Below are positions 14,195-25,112 of a stretch of 64,000 bases of DNA, in pieces. The stretch lies in the NCBI RefSeq assembly GCF_004634215.1, contig NZ_SMMH01000003.1, positions 123,895-187,894 on the forward strand. Direction: 5' to 3'. This DNA is from Deinococcus fonticola. GTDB lineage: Bacteria; Deinococcota; Deinococci; Deinococcales; Deinococcaceae. Position 1 is the stretch's first letter. The number at the start of each line of letters is the position of its first letter. Made by a program: the position numbers and the translations under genes. The notes under the pieces are model-generated. The model did no database searches and was not told the DNA's origin. It saw only the letters and a program-made list of their open reading frames with translations.

Positions 14195-14510
14195 GGGACG
14201 GAGAGGGTCTTCGTCCTCAAGTTTCCGGGTGACGCTGACTTGGCTGTGGCCCAGGCATTTCGTGACCACTCGCAGGTCAAGGCCCTGGGCGATGGCTGAC
14301 AGAGGTGTGACGCAGGTTATGCGTGCGAATCCACCAATGACATCGGCGCCTACTCATCCTGGGAGTGCGCATGGTAGCCCTGTGGCCCACGAACATGCCG
14401 TGCGCCTTAATGTAGACGACGCCGCGCTTGATGCCGCTCCAGCACAAGCATTACAGCTCTGCCATGCTCAGCAGTTATCCCTGCATCAAGGCAGGGAGGC
14501 CCTCTGAGTC
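14195..14510 (-). pseudogene. Decayed tyrosine recombinase (integrase) remnant
   Basis: On the minus strand, pieces of a tyrosine integrase catalytic domain are readable. GIKRGVVYIKAHGMFVG (around 14378-14435) resembles the 'LKRGVVYIKRT' region after box I. WIRTHNLRHTSVS (around 14300-14340) is the HxLRHT box II, with its Arg and His. After a frameshift comes IAQGLDLRVVTKCLGHSQVS (around 14232-14295), containing the second catalytic His context LGHS. A TAA stop, a deletion of roughly 100 residues between the first two pieces and a frameshift make it non-functional. It lies directly beside two tRNA genes, the usual integration target of such enzymes, so an ancient lost genomic island is inferred. 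No intact att repeat was found. Confidence 0.7.
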
Positions 14511-14639
14511 GAGAAAATCCAGGCGTGTTCCATTTGCTCTGAACCCCTGCCCGTGAATCTCGGGGAATGGCCGCAGTGTCCTGCGACAGGACATAACCTT
14601 CGTAATAAATCTGTGAGCGCTGACCATTTACGCTGAGCT

Positions 14640-15809
14640 ATGTCCAAATATACCAAACGGCGGCTGGTTTTTCCCTTCATGGCGTTAATGCTGGGTCAGG
14701 CGGCAGCCACGCCACTCAAGGTCGCCGTGGTTGGCCCCCTCAGTGGCGACCAGTCGGCTTTTGGTAAAGCCATGCAGCAAGGCGCAGAACTGGCAGTGAG
14801 CTTCAAACGCAAAGCGTTCGCTGCAATGGGATACGACTTGATACTGGTGCCTTTCGATGACCAGGCCAGCGCCACCCGAGCAAGTGGAATCGCCGACAAG
14901 ATCACTGCCGACCCCGCCATCCTGGGTGTCATTGGTGCCTACAACTCCAGTGTCAGCAACGTCCTGGCCGGCGCCTTCGAACCCAGCGGACTGGCCATCA
15001 TCTCGCCTGGCAGCACGAACGATAAGCTCACCCAGAACGGCTGGAAGCACTTTAGTCGCGTGGTCGCGCCGGACGGCGCCCAGGGAACCGCCGCCGCCGA
15101 TCTCCTGCGGGAAAAACAGGTCAAACGTGTGGCCGTCATTTCGGACAACACCACCTATGGCAATGGGCTGATGAAAATCACTGAAACGGCTTTAAAGGAC
15201 AGCTCGATTGCCGTGCCTGTAGCGCTTGGCGCAGGAACGCCCGAGCAGATCAACAGCGCCGTGAAAGCCATCAAGAAAGCCAACGTCGACGCCGTGTATT
15301 TCGGCGGAACTTATGATGTGGGTGCTGTCCTGCTCAAGAGCTTACGGGCCGCTGGCGTAAAGGGGTTTTTCCTGGGTGCAGACGGACTGGACACGGCTGA
15401 TTACCTGAAAGCAGCGCGGCACGATGCCGTGCGGACTTCCTACACGACCGTGTTCGGTCTACAGGAAGATGAAAGATCCTCGCAAAGCTTCGTCAAGCTC
15501 TATCAGACGGCCTACAAGACGAAACCTGATGGTCTGGCCGCTTTCTCATTTGACGCCATGAACGTCCTGTTGAATGCCCTTGAACAATCCATGGCAGAGC
15601 AAAAGTGGCCCAGCAGAGCGCAGGTGGCGGCCGCCGTTCGCCAGATTGATTTGCCCGCATGTAAGCCCAGCGAGTTCGGCTGTCAGAACATCACCGGCCC
15701 GATCAGTTTCAACACCTATGGCGAACGTACCCGTGCGCGCATCTTCATTATGGAAGTCAGTCCACAACTGAGGCCCAGCATCCTCAAAGCCTTGACCATC
15801 CGGCAGTAG
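14640..15809 (+). CDS. Branched-chain amino acid-type ABC transporter substrate-binding protein (LivJ-like)
   Basis: A 389-residue periplasmic binding protein of type I fold (peripla_BP_6). A signal peptide of about 24 residues ends at QAAA. The mature start TPLKVAVVGPLSGDQSAFGKAM and the later LGVIGAYNSSVSN, AIISPGSTNDKLT and YFGGTYDVG match LivJ/LivK-type proteins. The ligand could be branched-chain amino acids or another amide or amino acid. No permease or ATPase genes of the Liv type are adjacent, so it is an orphan here. The following 430 bp (15810-16241) contain no gene or RNA that can be supported. Confidence 0.85.
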   Translation: MSKYTKRRLVFPFMALMLGQAAATPLKVAVVGPLSGDQSAFGKAMQQGAELAVSFKRKAFAAMGYDLILVPFDDQASATRASGIADKITADPAILGVIGAYNSSVSNVLAGAFEPSGLAIISPGSTNDKLTQNGWKHFSRVVAPDGAQGTAAADLLREKQVKRVAVISDNTTYGNGLMKITETALKDSSIAVPVALGAGTPEQINSAVKAIKKANVDAVYFGGTYDVGAVLLKSLRAAGVKGFFLGADGLDTADYLKAARHDAVRTSYTTVFGLQEDERSSQSFVKLYQTAYKTKPDGLAAFSFDAMNVLLNALEQSMAEQKWPSRAQVAAAVRQIDLPACKPSEFGCQNITGPISFNTYGERTRARIFIMEVSPQLRPSILKALTIRQ

Positions 15810-16241
15810 CTTCTCCGTCTTCAGACGTCAGGTCAACCCCACCTTCGATATCGCCGGCCAGATCAGGCACCTGCACATTCAGGAGGTCGTCCTCCTTCAG
15901 GTGTCTGGCTCGCGGTGGAAACACCGCCACCTGACTTGCCATCCGATGCGGCAGGCTCGGACGTGCGGGCAGGGCAAAGAGTGCTGTTCAGAGCGGCCGC
16001 CGGGGCACTCCGGACAGCACTTCGTGAACCTGTAACCCCGGTGAGCGTCTGCCCGAGGAGCCTCCTGGGCACAAGAAGTTCTCTTGACTTGTGTCCTGCA
16101 CGGGGTACATCCGTGGGTACGCTACACTCCAGCGGCCGCACCACCCTAACCGGGCAAGGCCACCAAAGTCCAGCTCGTGTGGCGCTAGACCACCCGGCCT
16201 GACCCATAGCCGCGTCACAAGACACTGCGCGCGCTGAGTCT

Positions 16242-18689
16242 CTAATCCACGGGCGAGGTTGCCGTGCTGTCCCCAAGGTGGGCTTCAATGTCTCGCGGCG
16301 GCAGGGGCCGGGCCAGAAGAAAGCCCTGAATGCTGTCACAGCCCAGTTCCCCCAGGAGGGCCATCTGCCCGGAGGATTCTACTCCCTCGGCGGTGACGAG
16401 CATGTTCAGGCCGTGGGCCAGGTTGATCACCACGCTGATGAACACCTCGCTGGGTTCCTTTTGCGCGCCCTGATCGTGCATGAAGGAGCGGTCTATTTTG
16501 AGGATATCGATGGGCAGGCTCCGCAGCATGCTGACGCTGCTCTGGCCGGTACCGAAATCGTCCAGGGCGATCCGCACCCCCAGCGCCTTGAGGTGAGTAA
16601 ACAGCTGCGACGCTGCCCCGGCATTGCTCAGGACACTGCTCTCGCTCAGTTCGAGAATCAGGCGGTGCGGATCGAGGCCAGAGAGTTCCAGGGCTTTCTG
16701 AACTGCCGGGAGAAAGCTGGGGTGTTCGAACTGGAGGGCGCTGATATTCACACTGATGGTCAGACCACGGGTATTCGCGCCCCAGACCGCCGCCTGACGA
16801 CAGGCTTCCTGCAAAACCCATTCGCCCAGCGGCACAATCAATTCGCTGTCCTCGGCAATCCCGAGGAACGCTCCAGGGGGCAGCAGACCGCGAGTCGGAT
16901 GCTGCCAGCGCACCAGCGCCTCATAGCCCACCAGTACGCGTGTCTGAACATCGAACTGGCCCTGATAATGCAGCACAAATTCATTGCGGGCCAGGCCTTC
17001 GCGAAGGTCGCGCTCGACATCCACACGCTCCGCCGTTTCCTCAGTCATGGTCGGCTGGAAGGTTTGCACGCCGTTCTTGCCCTCGTGCTTGACGCGGTAC
17101 ATGGCAATGTCGGCGTTTTTCTGGAGCGTCGTGACGTCGCGGCCGTCGTGCGGGGCCACCGCCACGCCGATGGAGCCGGTCACGTGCAGCGTGTGCCCCC
17201 CGACCTCGACTGGCCGGATCAACTCATTCAGAATCTTGTGCGCCACCCGTTCAGCGTCCTGAGCCGACCGGATCTGGCGCAGCACGACCGTGAATTCGTC
17301 GCCCCCCATGCGGGCCACCAGGTCACTGGAGCGCACCACATGGGTCAGCCGGCGCCCCACCTCCTTGAGCAGTTCATCTCCGACATCGTGTCCCAGCGTG
17401 TCATTGACCTGTTTGAAACGGTCCAGGTCGATAAACAGCAGTCCGAAGAGGCCCTGGTCGAGGGTCTGTAACTCGCGCTCGACTTCATGCTGGAAATGGG
17501 CACGGTTGGCCAGGCCAGTCAGGGCGTCGTGGGTCGCGCGGTAGGCCAGGGCCTCCTGAGCGGCCTGGAGGGCGGTGTTGGCCTGGGCCAGCTCATTGCT
17601 GCGGCGCCGCTCGTGTTCGGCCTCGCGGCGCAGAATTTCCACCTGAATCTGTGCACCCAGCACCTTGGCTTTTCGCTCCACGGCCTCGGTATGCAGTTCA
17701 CGGTCCAGGGCCTGGTAAAGCTGTGAATGTTCGTAGGCCTGCTGCCACTCCTCGCGGGCCGCGTACAGCCGGCTCAGGTGCAGCAGCACCGACCGTTGCA
17801 GCGGCCTGATGTCGTAGCGCCGGGCTTCCTCCAGCGCGAGTTCCAACTGCTCCTGGGCCGGGCCGAGCTGTCCGAGTTGCAAGAGGGCCTGGCCGGCGAA
17901 CATACGGGCATACACCACGTACTGCCGGTCGTCGACCTCCAGCGCCAGCGGCAGCAGTTCCTCGGCCTGACGGGCCGCTTCGGCCACCTCACCCGTATCG
18001 ATCAGGCAGGGCAAGATCCAGGTGCGCAGCACCACCTCGTGCTGACGGACGTGCAGTTCCTGGAGGGTGGGGAGATACCCACTGGCCAGCGCCAGGGCTT
18101 CCTCCGGGGAGCCCACGTGGTAATAGCAGAGCACCGTATTGATGAGCGCCGAGGAGTACGCGTGCGGCGACTTGCTTTGCTGGGCCAGCTTCATGACTTC
18201 CTGAAACACTTCGAGTGCCAGGGGATAGTCACCAAGGTCGATATGGACTAGACCCACGTTATTGAGCACCCGGGCGCGGTCTTCCACGTCCCCACGGGCC
18301 TGAGCCAGCGCCAGGCTGGTCTGGTAGTGTTCCATCGCTTCGCCGTAATGGCCAAGGGCCACCGCGCAGTTGCCCCGGCTGTTCTCGATCCGGGCCGTGA
18401 GGAGGTCGTCCTGCACCAGATCGGCGGCGGCCTGGGCCTTGGCCAGGGTGTCCAGGGCCGTCTGATACTCCGAGCGGAAATAGGAGGTCGCGCTCAGGAA
18501 AATCAAGGCCAGCGCCTCGCTGCGGGCGTCTCCCAGCCGAAAGGCCAGGGCCTGCGCCTCGCGCAGAAGCTGCTCTGCGCGCGCGACATCGGCCACGACC
18601 AGCGGTTCGGCGGTTCTCAGCAGTTCCTGGAGCCGAGACACCTGCGCTTCATCGGTGGAGGGGACAGAGGGCAGCGATTCCTCGGACAT
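16242..18689 (-). CDS. TPR-GGDEF-EAL cyclic-di-GMP signalling protein
   Basis: An 815-residue cytosolic protein. The first 330 residues or so are tetratricopeptide-like helical repeats (for example LGHYGEAMEHYQTSLALAQ), followed by a coiled coil (about 340-380). The GGDEF domain (about 385-545) has an intact MGGDEF active site and the inhibitory I-site RSSD 5 residues before it. The EAL domain (about 560-805) has YEALVRWQHP, LELSESSVL, DDFGTGQSS, TAEGVES and QGFLLARPLP, so phosphodiesterase activity looks intact too. No membrane segment is visible; input is presumably protein binding by the TPRs. TAGCAT lies 6 nt before the ATG. Confidence 0.93.
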   Translation of the reverse strand: MSEESLPSVPSTDEAQVSRLQELLRTAEPLVVADVARAEQLLREAQALAFRLGDARSEALALIFLSATSYFRSEYQTALDTLAKAQAAADLVQDDLLTARIENSRGNCAVALGHYGEAMEHYQTSLALAQARGDVEDRARVLNNVGLVHIDLGDYPLALEVFQEVMKLAQQSKSPHAYSSALINTVLCYYHVGSPEEALALASGYLPTLQELHVRQHEVVLRTWILPCLIDTGEVAEAARQAEELLPLALEVDDRQYVVYARMFAGQALLQLGQLGPAQEQLELALEEARRYDIRPLQRSVLLHLSRLYAAREEWQQAYEHSQLYQALDRELHTEAVERKAKVLGAQIQVEILRREAEHERRRSNELAQANTALQAAQEALAYRATHDALTGLANRAHFQHEVERELQTLDQGLFGLLFIDLDRFKQVNDTLGHDVGDELLKEVGRRLTHVVRSSDLVARMGGDEFTVVLRQIRSAQDAERVAHKILNELIRPVEVGGHTLHVTGSIGVAVAPHDGRDVTTLQKNADIAMYRVKHEGKNGVQTFQPTMTEETAERVDVERDLREGLARNEFVLHYQGQFDVQTRVLVGYEALVRWQHPTRGLLPPGAFLGIAEDSELIVPLGEWVLQEACRQAAVWGANTRGLTISVNISALQFEHPSFLPAVQKALELSGLDPHRLILELSESSVLSNAGAASQLFTHLKALGVRIALDDFGTGQSSVSMLRSLPIDILKIDRSFMHDQGAQKEPSEVFISVVINLAHGLNMLVTAEGVESSGQMALLGELGCDSIQGFLLARPLPPRDIEAHLGDSTATSPVD

Positions 18690-18938
18690 AAGATCATGCT
18701 AGAGCAAAGGATCTTACCCAGTTCTTTTCGAACCGTCGTCCAAACGTCCATCTGCGGCAAGCCGAACTGTGACGACCGGCCCAGCAATTTCACTTTCCCT
18801 GGGCGAAGCGTTCGGGTCTACTCGGGCAACAAATGCTGAAGAACCCAGGAACTCCAGCTTTCAGTGCGGCCAGGAACGGTCAGAAAACAGGCCCAGCGGG
18901 TCGTCTCTCATCAAGCCGCGCAGAAACGAAGTAGAAAC

Positions 18939-18968
18939 GAAAAAGCCCCGCCTGTCGGCGGGGTTTCT
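18939..18968 (-). terminator. Terminator downstream of tRNA-Gln
   Basis: On the minus strand AACCCCGCC-GACA-GGCGGGGCTT, followed by TTTTCG, begins 4 nt after the tRNA 3' end. The stem is strong and GC-rich. Confidence 0.85.
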
Positions 18969-18971
18969 CAT

Positions 18972-19045
<74 letters not shown>

Positions 19046-19167
19046 CCAGGCACAGCACACTGGCGCGGGAAAGTATATGCACAGCGAATCAGCGGCGTCA
19101 AGTCCGGCGTTCAGGCCCGGCACTGCTGAACTCCGTTCAACGGCGTCCTTGAAAGCCTCTAATCGAC

Positions 19168-19197
19168 TTGCCCCCCCTGATTCATTTCTGTTACACT
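19168..19197 (+). promoter_or_regulatory. Promoter of rpsA
   Basis: TTGCCC (19168-19173) and TACACT (19192-19197) with an 18-bp spacer give an approximately 90-nt leader before rpsA. The leader contains a small CCGTTT-CAA-AACGGG hairpin, possibly involved in S1 autoregulation. Confidence 0.5.
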
Positions 19198-19291
19198 AAG
19201 GTGTTGCCGCGCCGTTTCAAAACGGGTAGGTATCAGGATCAGGCGAACGAGGAGCACGCCAAGTGCGCCCGCGCCAGGAGGACAGGAGTTC

Positions 19292-21016
<1,725 letters not shown>

Positions 21017-21033
21017 CCCGTTTCGCTCTTTAA

Positions 21034-21066
21034 CAACCGCCTCCCCGTGGGGCGGTTGTCTTTTTG
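21034..21066 (+). terminator. Terminator of rpsA
   Basis: CAACCGCC and GGCGGTTG form an 8-bp stem with a 9-nt loop, followed by TCTTTTT. Confidence 0.88.
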
Positions 21067-21070
21067 TCGA

Positions 21071-22108
21071 TTACGGCTGGGCGGCGATGAGCTGGTGAGC
21101 GCTGTGCTGAATGCAGTTGCGGCCCAGCGCCTTGGCCTCGTAAAGGGCCATATCTGCCCGGCGCAGCAATTCGTCCGAAGACTCAGCGGGGAGTCGCCGG
21201 GCCACGCCGAAACTGGCGGTCACCCCAGAGACCTCGCCCACCTTCAGGCCAGGCAGCCGCTCCCGGAAGTGCTCGAGCACGCGCGTGATGTCTGGCCCAG
21301 GCAAAACCGGCAGAATCAGCAGGAATTCCTCGCCGCCCCAGCGGGCGCACATTGTGCCGTCCGGCATCACGCGCTGGGCCTACTGCACCACGCTGCGCAG
21401 CACCGCGTCTCCCGCCGCGTGCCCGTGCCGGTCGTTGATGCTCTTGAAGTGATCCAGATCAAAAAGGGCCACCGTGAAGTCCTGACTGCTCTGTTGCAGC
21501 GTCAGCAAGTGCTCCTCACCGGCGCGGCGGTTGGCGGTTCCGGTCAGGGCGTCCTGGTAGGCGGCCAGTTGCCTGGCCATCATCAGGAGGTGCCGCCGCC
21601 CCATCACGAACTGCATGAAAATCATGGTGAGACTCACCATCACGAATTGCAGCGTGGACGCCAGCAGGGTTGCGTCCTGCCGCAGCGTCGGGTTGCCCGC
21701 CAGGTGGCCGGCCGTGATCAGCATGGACAGGCCGAAGATGCTGAGGCTGAACCGGAAGGCCCGCTGCGGTCGAAAGTACAGGAAAGCCGCCGCATAGAGC
21801 GGGGCAAACCAGTAAGTGTTCTGGCTGAGCATATGATGCACCGGCGCGAACACCCGGAACTGCTGGTTCAGCGCCAGCAGGAAGTAAACGGCGTAAACGG
21901 CGAACAGCACGATCTGGGCCACGTTCAGCCGCACCCACCCCCGGTACACCCCGAAAATCAGCGCCAGCCACAACGCCGCGATGCCCGGCAGCATCAGGAG
22001 GTCGAGCGGGTCGAAGTCCGTCCGTTCGAACCACAGGGCCGCCGCGCTGGCCAGCACGCCAACCCCGGCGGTCATAGTGAACAGTTGGCGAGAGTCGCTG
22101 TGAGTCAT
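21071..22108 (-). pseudogene. Membrane GGDEF protein (diguanylate cyclase) interrupted by an in-frame amber codon
   Basis: An N-terminal region of about six hydrophobic segments (roughly residues 10-180) leads into a GGDEF domain starting at AYQDALTGTANRRAGEEHL. At 21380-21382 a TAG stops the frame after VLRSVVQ. The same frame resumes immediately with AQRVMPDGTMCARWGGEEFLLILP and runs to a normal end at 21071. The intact product would be 345 residues with a catalytic GGEEF motif and no visible I-site. Because there is only one stop and no frameshift, this is either a very recent pseudogene, a sequencing error or a readthrough codon. The truncated 242-residue product lacks the active site. 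Confidence 0.85.
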
Positions 22109-22315
22109 GTTGTGTACCGCAAATTGAGCGGGATGTGAGGGATTTTTATTGTAAACCGTTTTTAAGAGGCGCCGACGCCCCGCGCTGTACGACCCCTGGA
22201 GATTAAAGAGCAGCTGTTCAGGAAAAAGAGGCGGCCTCGTCTGATACCGGAAGAAAACGCCGGGAGCGCGGTCAGGAGGTTCCTCGCGGGATATGGGGTC
22301 TATGCGCGTACGGGC

Positions 22316-22933
22316 TCAGGCTGTGGACAACCCGATGTCATGGTGAATGCGGCAGCGCGCCTCGTAACTCTCCTGAGCGCCCACCAGCACCACCGGATCG
22401 TCGAACAGCGCCGGTTGTCCGGCAATCAGACGCTGCGAACGCGTGGCCGGGGCGCCACACACCGTGCAGATGGCCGTGAGTTTCTCCACGCTTTCTGCGC
22501 GTGCCAGGAGCTCCGGCACTGGGCCGAACGGCTCGGCGCGGAAATCCATGTCCAGCCCCGCCAGGATCACGCGCACGCCCCGCTCGGCCAGTTCCAGCAC
22601 CAGCGGAATCAGTTGCGGCCCAAAAAACTGCGCCTCGTCAATGCCCACCACGTCTACACCCTCGGGTTCGGCGCTCAGCAGTTGGCCCTCACCGCTCAGC
22701 CGCGCCCGGATGGCCTGCACGTCCGGCACCGCCACCGCCTCGATGCTGCGCCCCGCATGACTCGCCACCTGCGTGGCGTGGTAGCGGTCATCTAGCGCCG
22801 GCTTGAACACCGCCACCCGCTGCCTGGCAATGACCGCCCGCGTGACCCGGCGGATCAACTCTTCACTTTTACCACTGAACATGGGGCCGACGATCACCTC
22901 AAGGTGACCACCGGCATAAGGAGACTTGAGCAC
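22316..22933 (-). CDS. tdk: Thymidine kinase
   Basis: Phosphorylates thymidine to dTMP in the salvage pathway. The 205-residue type II (TK1-like) enzyme has the P-loop [11 protein letters not shown], the Walker B-like segment [10 protein letters not shown], the zinc ligands CTVCG and a late Cys near RCRIHHD, and the lasso region. The start is GTG. CATAAT lies 5 nt upstream of it, so the message may be leaderless. Confidence 0.95.
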   Translation of the reverse strand: MLKSPYAGGHLEVIVGPMFSGKSEELIRRVTRAVIARQRVAVFKPALDDRYHATQVASHAGRSIEAVAVPDVQAIRARLSGEGQLLSAEPEGVDVVGIDEAQFFGPQLIPLVLELAERGVRVILAGLDMDFRAEPFGPVPELLARAESVEKLTAICTVCGAPATRSQRLIAGQPALFDDPVVLVGAQESYEARCRIHHDIGLSTA

Positions 22934-23085
22934 AGGAAATTATGGCAGAGGCCTGAAAAACAGAGAAGGGACAGTCACCGCCGCGCCAGATATCGGAGTC
23001 CATATCACCAATTTGACCGGTTCAGCCACTCCTCCTGGCAGCACTCCTGGAATGGTGAACGCTACCGGTTGGAATCGAAACCATG

Positions 23086-23116
23086 AAAAAACTGCCCCGC
23101 TGGGAGGCAGTTTCTG
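23086..23116 (-). terminator. Terminator of the PfkB-family kinase gene
   Basis: Minus strand: AAACTGCC-TCCCAGCGG-GGCAGTTT followed by TTTTC, 18 nt beyond the stop codon. Confidence 0.85.
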
Positions 23117-23133
23117 GGATTCCAGGAGCAGGG

Positions 23134-24066
23134 TTACTGCTTGAGGATGTTGTCCAGGTCGGTGGGGGTGATTTCCTGGCTCTGTGCGCCCACGGCGGTG
23201 GACGCCAGGGCTCCGGCGGCGTTGGCAGCGCGCGCGGCCTGGGCGAGGGTCTGGCCTTGCAGGATGGCGTGGGCGAAGGCGGCGGTGAAGGTGTCGCCCG
23301 CGCCGGTGCTGTCGATGACAGGTTTTTCAGGGCGAATAGAGTCGACCAGCTCGGTGTCCTCGGGCGTCCAGACGACGCTGCCCATCTTGCCGACCTTCAC
23401 GGCGACCTGGCTGACGCCGGCTTCGCCCAGCTTGGCGAGGGCGTTGCTGAGGCTGTTCGTGGCGGTCAGGGCCAGCAGTTCGTGCTGGTTGAGGGTCAGG
23501 TAATCCGCGCCGACCACGTCCTGAAGAAGCTTGGTGCCGACCTTGTTGACGGCTCCGGTGCCCAGGTCGATGAACACCGGGACGGGTTTCTTGGCCGCTT
23601 TCGCCAGTTCGATGGCTTTCAGGGCGTAGTCGCGCTGTGGCCCTTCGGTGAGGCTGTAGCCGCTGATGATCAGGGCGTCGACGCTTTCCACGTCTTTTTT
23701 CTTCAGTTTGGCCGGGTCGAGCTGGCGGTTGGCCGCCCCGTCGCTGATCATGGCGCGTTCCCCGTCGGGGGTCTGCATGACCGTGATGGTGCTGGTCAGG
23801 TATTCGGGGTCGGTCTGAACGGCGCTTTCGGACACGCCGCTTTCGCGCACCTGCGCCAGCGCGACCTGCGCGAAGGGGTCTTCGCCGACGCGGGCCGCCA
23901 GGGTGACGGTGTGGCCCAGCCGGGCCAGGGTGACGCTGATGGTGCCGCCTGCGCCGCCGGGCTGCATGGTGGAGCGTCGGGGGGCGATCTCCGCGCCGGG
24001 GGTGGGCAGGTGGTCGAGATGATAAAGGTGGTCAACGGTAACGTCGCCTATGACGTAGAACTTCAC
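23134..24066 (-). CDS. PfkB-family carbohydrate kinase (ribokinase-like)
   Basis: A 310-residue sugar or nucleoside kinase of the ribokinase/PfkB family. The N-terminal DVTVDHLYHLDHLPTPG segment and the glycine motif GGAGGTISVTLARLG bind the sugar. The C-terminal DSTGAGDTF carries the catalytic Asp and the anion hole. The substrate is not decidable; it could be ribose, 2-keto-3-deoxygluconate, adenosine or fructose. The start is GTG with GGAGGA 8 nt upstream. The gene lies downstream of rsmA on the same strand, with a 97-bp gap. Confidence 0.9.
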   Translation of the reverse strand: MKFYVIGDVTVDHLYHLDHLPTPGAEIAPRRSTMQPGGAGGTISVTLARLGHTVTLAARVGEDPFAQVALAQVRESGVSESAVQTDPEYLTSTITVMQTPDGERAMISDGAANRQLDPAKLKKKDVESVDALIISGYSLTEGPQRDYALKAIELAKAAKKPVPVFIDLGTGAVNKVGTKLLQDVVGADYLTLNQHELLALTATNSLSNALAKLGEAGVSQVAVKVGKMGSVVWTPEDTELVDSIRPEKPVIDSTGAGDTFTAAFAHAILQGQTLAQAARAANAAGALASTAVGAQSQEITPTDLDNILKQ

Positions 24067-24163
24067 GAGAACATCCTCCGGAAAGGGGTCACTCCAGGCC
24101 CTGGAATTCGGTGGCTTGCGGGGGCGGAGCGGTGAGGGTACGCACGGGTTTTGCAGCGCCTGC

Positions 24164-25006
24164 TTACCGTATCACGTCCAGGTGGTGTGCCATGGACACC
24201 AATTCGGGGAGGGGGATGTCCTCTGCCCGGATGTCTGGACGTAACCCCACGCGGCCCAGCGCCGCATCGATGGCTTCGGGCGCATGCCCCACCAGGCGCA
24301 GGTTGTTGCGCAGGGTTTTGCGGCGGTGGTGCAGGGCCGCGTCGATAAAGGCAATCAGTTCTGTCTGGGGTTGCGGGCGGGCGCGGTCGAAGTCGAGGCG
24401 CACCACGCTGCTGGTCACGTCTGGCGCGGGGAAAAAAGCCCCTTTGGGTACGTCGCGGACGTGCGTCACGCTGCCGTATAGGGCCGCCAGGGCGCTCAGG
24501 AACCCGTAGGCGTCCTGGCCGGGCCGGGCGGCCAGGCGCTGCCCCACTTCCTTTTGCACCAGCACCGTGGCCGAAAGGATGCCGGGCGCAGCCATGAAAC
24601 GCGACAGCAGCAGCCCGGTGATGTAGTACGGCAGGTTGGCGATCACCCGGGTGCCGGCGGGCAGGGAAGCGTAATCGAAGTCGAGCGCGTCACCCCACAC
24701 GACCTGCACGTCCGTGCCGGCCAGCGTTTCGGCGAGCACCGGGCGCAGCCGTTCGTCTTTTTCCAGCGCCGTGACCCGCGCGCCGCGTAACGCCATTTCG
24801 CGCGTCAGCACGCCCAGGCCCGGCCCGACCTCCAGCACGTCGACGCCCGGCGCCGCCCCGCCCGCCTCGGCGATGGCCCGCAGGATGTTACCGTCGATCA
24901 GGAAATTCTGCCCCAGGCTCTTGGTGGGGCGCAGGCCGTGGGTGCTGAGCAGTTCGCGCACGCGGGCCGGGGAGTACAGAGGGGGGGCGGCAACAGGATC
25001 AGTCAC
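24164..25006 (-). CDS. rsmA: 16S rRNA (adenine(1518)-N(6)/adenine(1519)-N(6))-dimethyltransferase
   Basis: Dimethylates two adjacent adenosines in helix 45 of 16S rRNA during 30S maturation. The 280-residue KsgA/RsmA protein shows TKSLGQNFLID, the SAM-binding VLEVGPGLGVLT and the adenine-binding NLPYYITG motifs. It starts with GTG preceded by GGAG 7 nt upstream. It is divergently arranged with the TPR gene at 25113. Confidence 0.97.
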   Translation of the reverse strand: MTDPVAAPPLYSPARVRELLSTHGLRPTKSLGQNFLIDGNILRAIAEAGGAAPGVDVLEVGPGLGVLTREMALRGARVTALEKDERLRPVLAETLAGTDVQVVWGDALDFDYASLPAGTRVIANLPYYITGLLLSRFMAAPGILSATVLVQKEVGQRLAARPGQDAYGFLSALAALYGSVTHVRDVPKGAFFPAPDVTSSVVRLDFDRARPQPQTELIAFIDAALHHRRKTLRNNLRLVGHAPEAIDAALGRVGLRPDIRAEDIPLPELVSMAHHLDVIR

Positions 25007-25112
25007 AGGGAAACTCCAGGGAAAGGGCGCGCTACGCTTTTGGCCGGTGCCCCCGCGCCCTTTGTGGTTTGGGGCCGAGAAGCGGGCCTGAGCGCGTCAG
25101 TATACTGCCGGC

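Noticed and set aside
15863..16339. Open frame on the minus strand between the LivJ-like gene and the GGDEF-EAL gene
   Set aside because: Rich in Pro/Arg/Thr with no domain, start signal or plausible composition; overlaps the GGDEF-EAL gene end.
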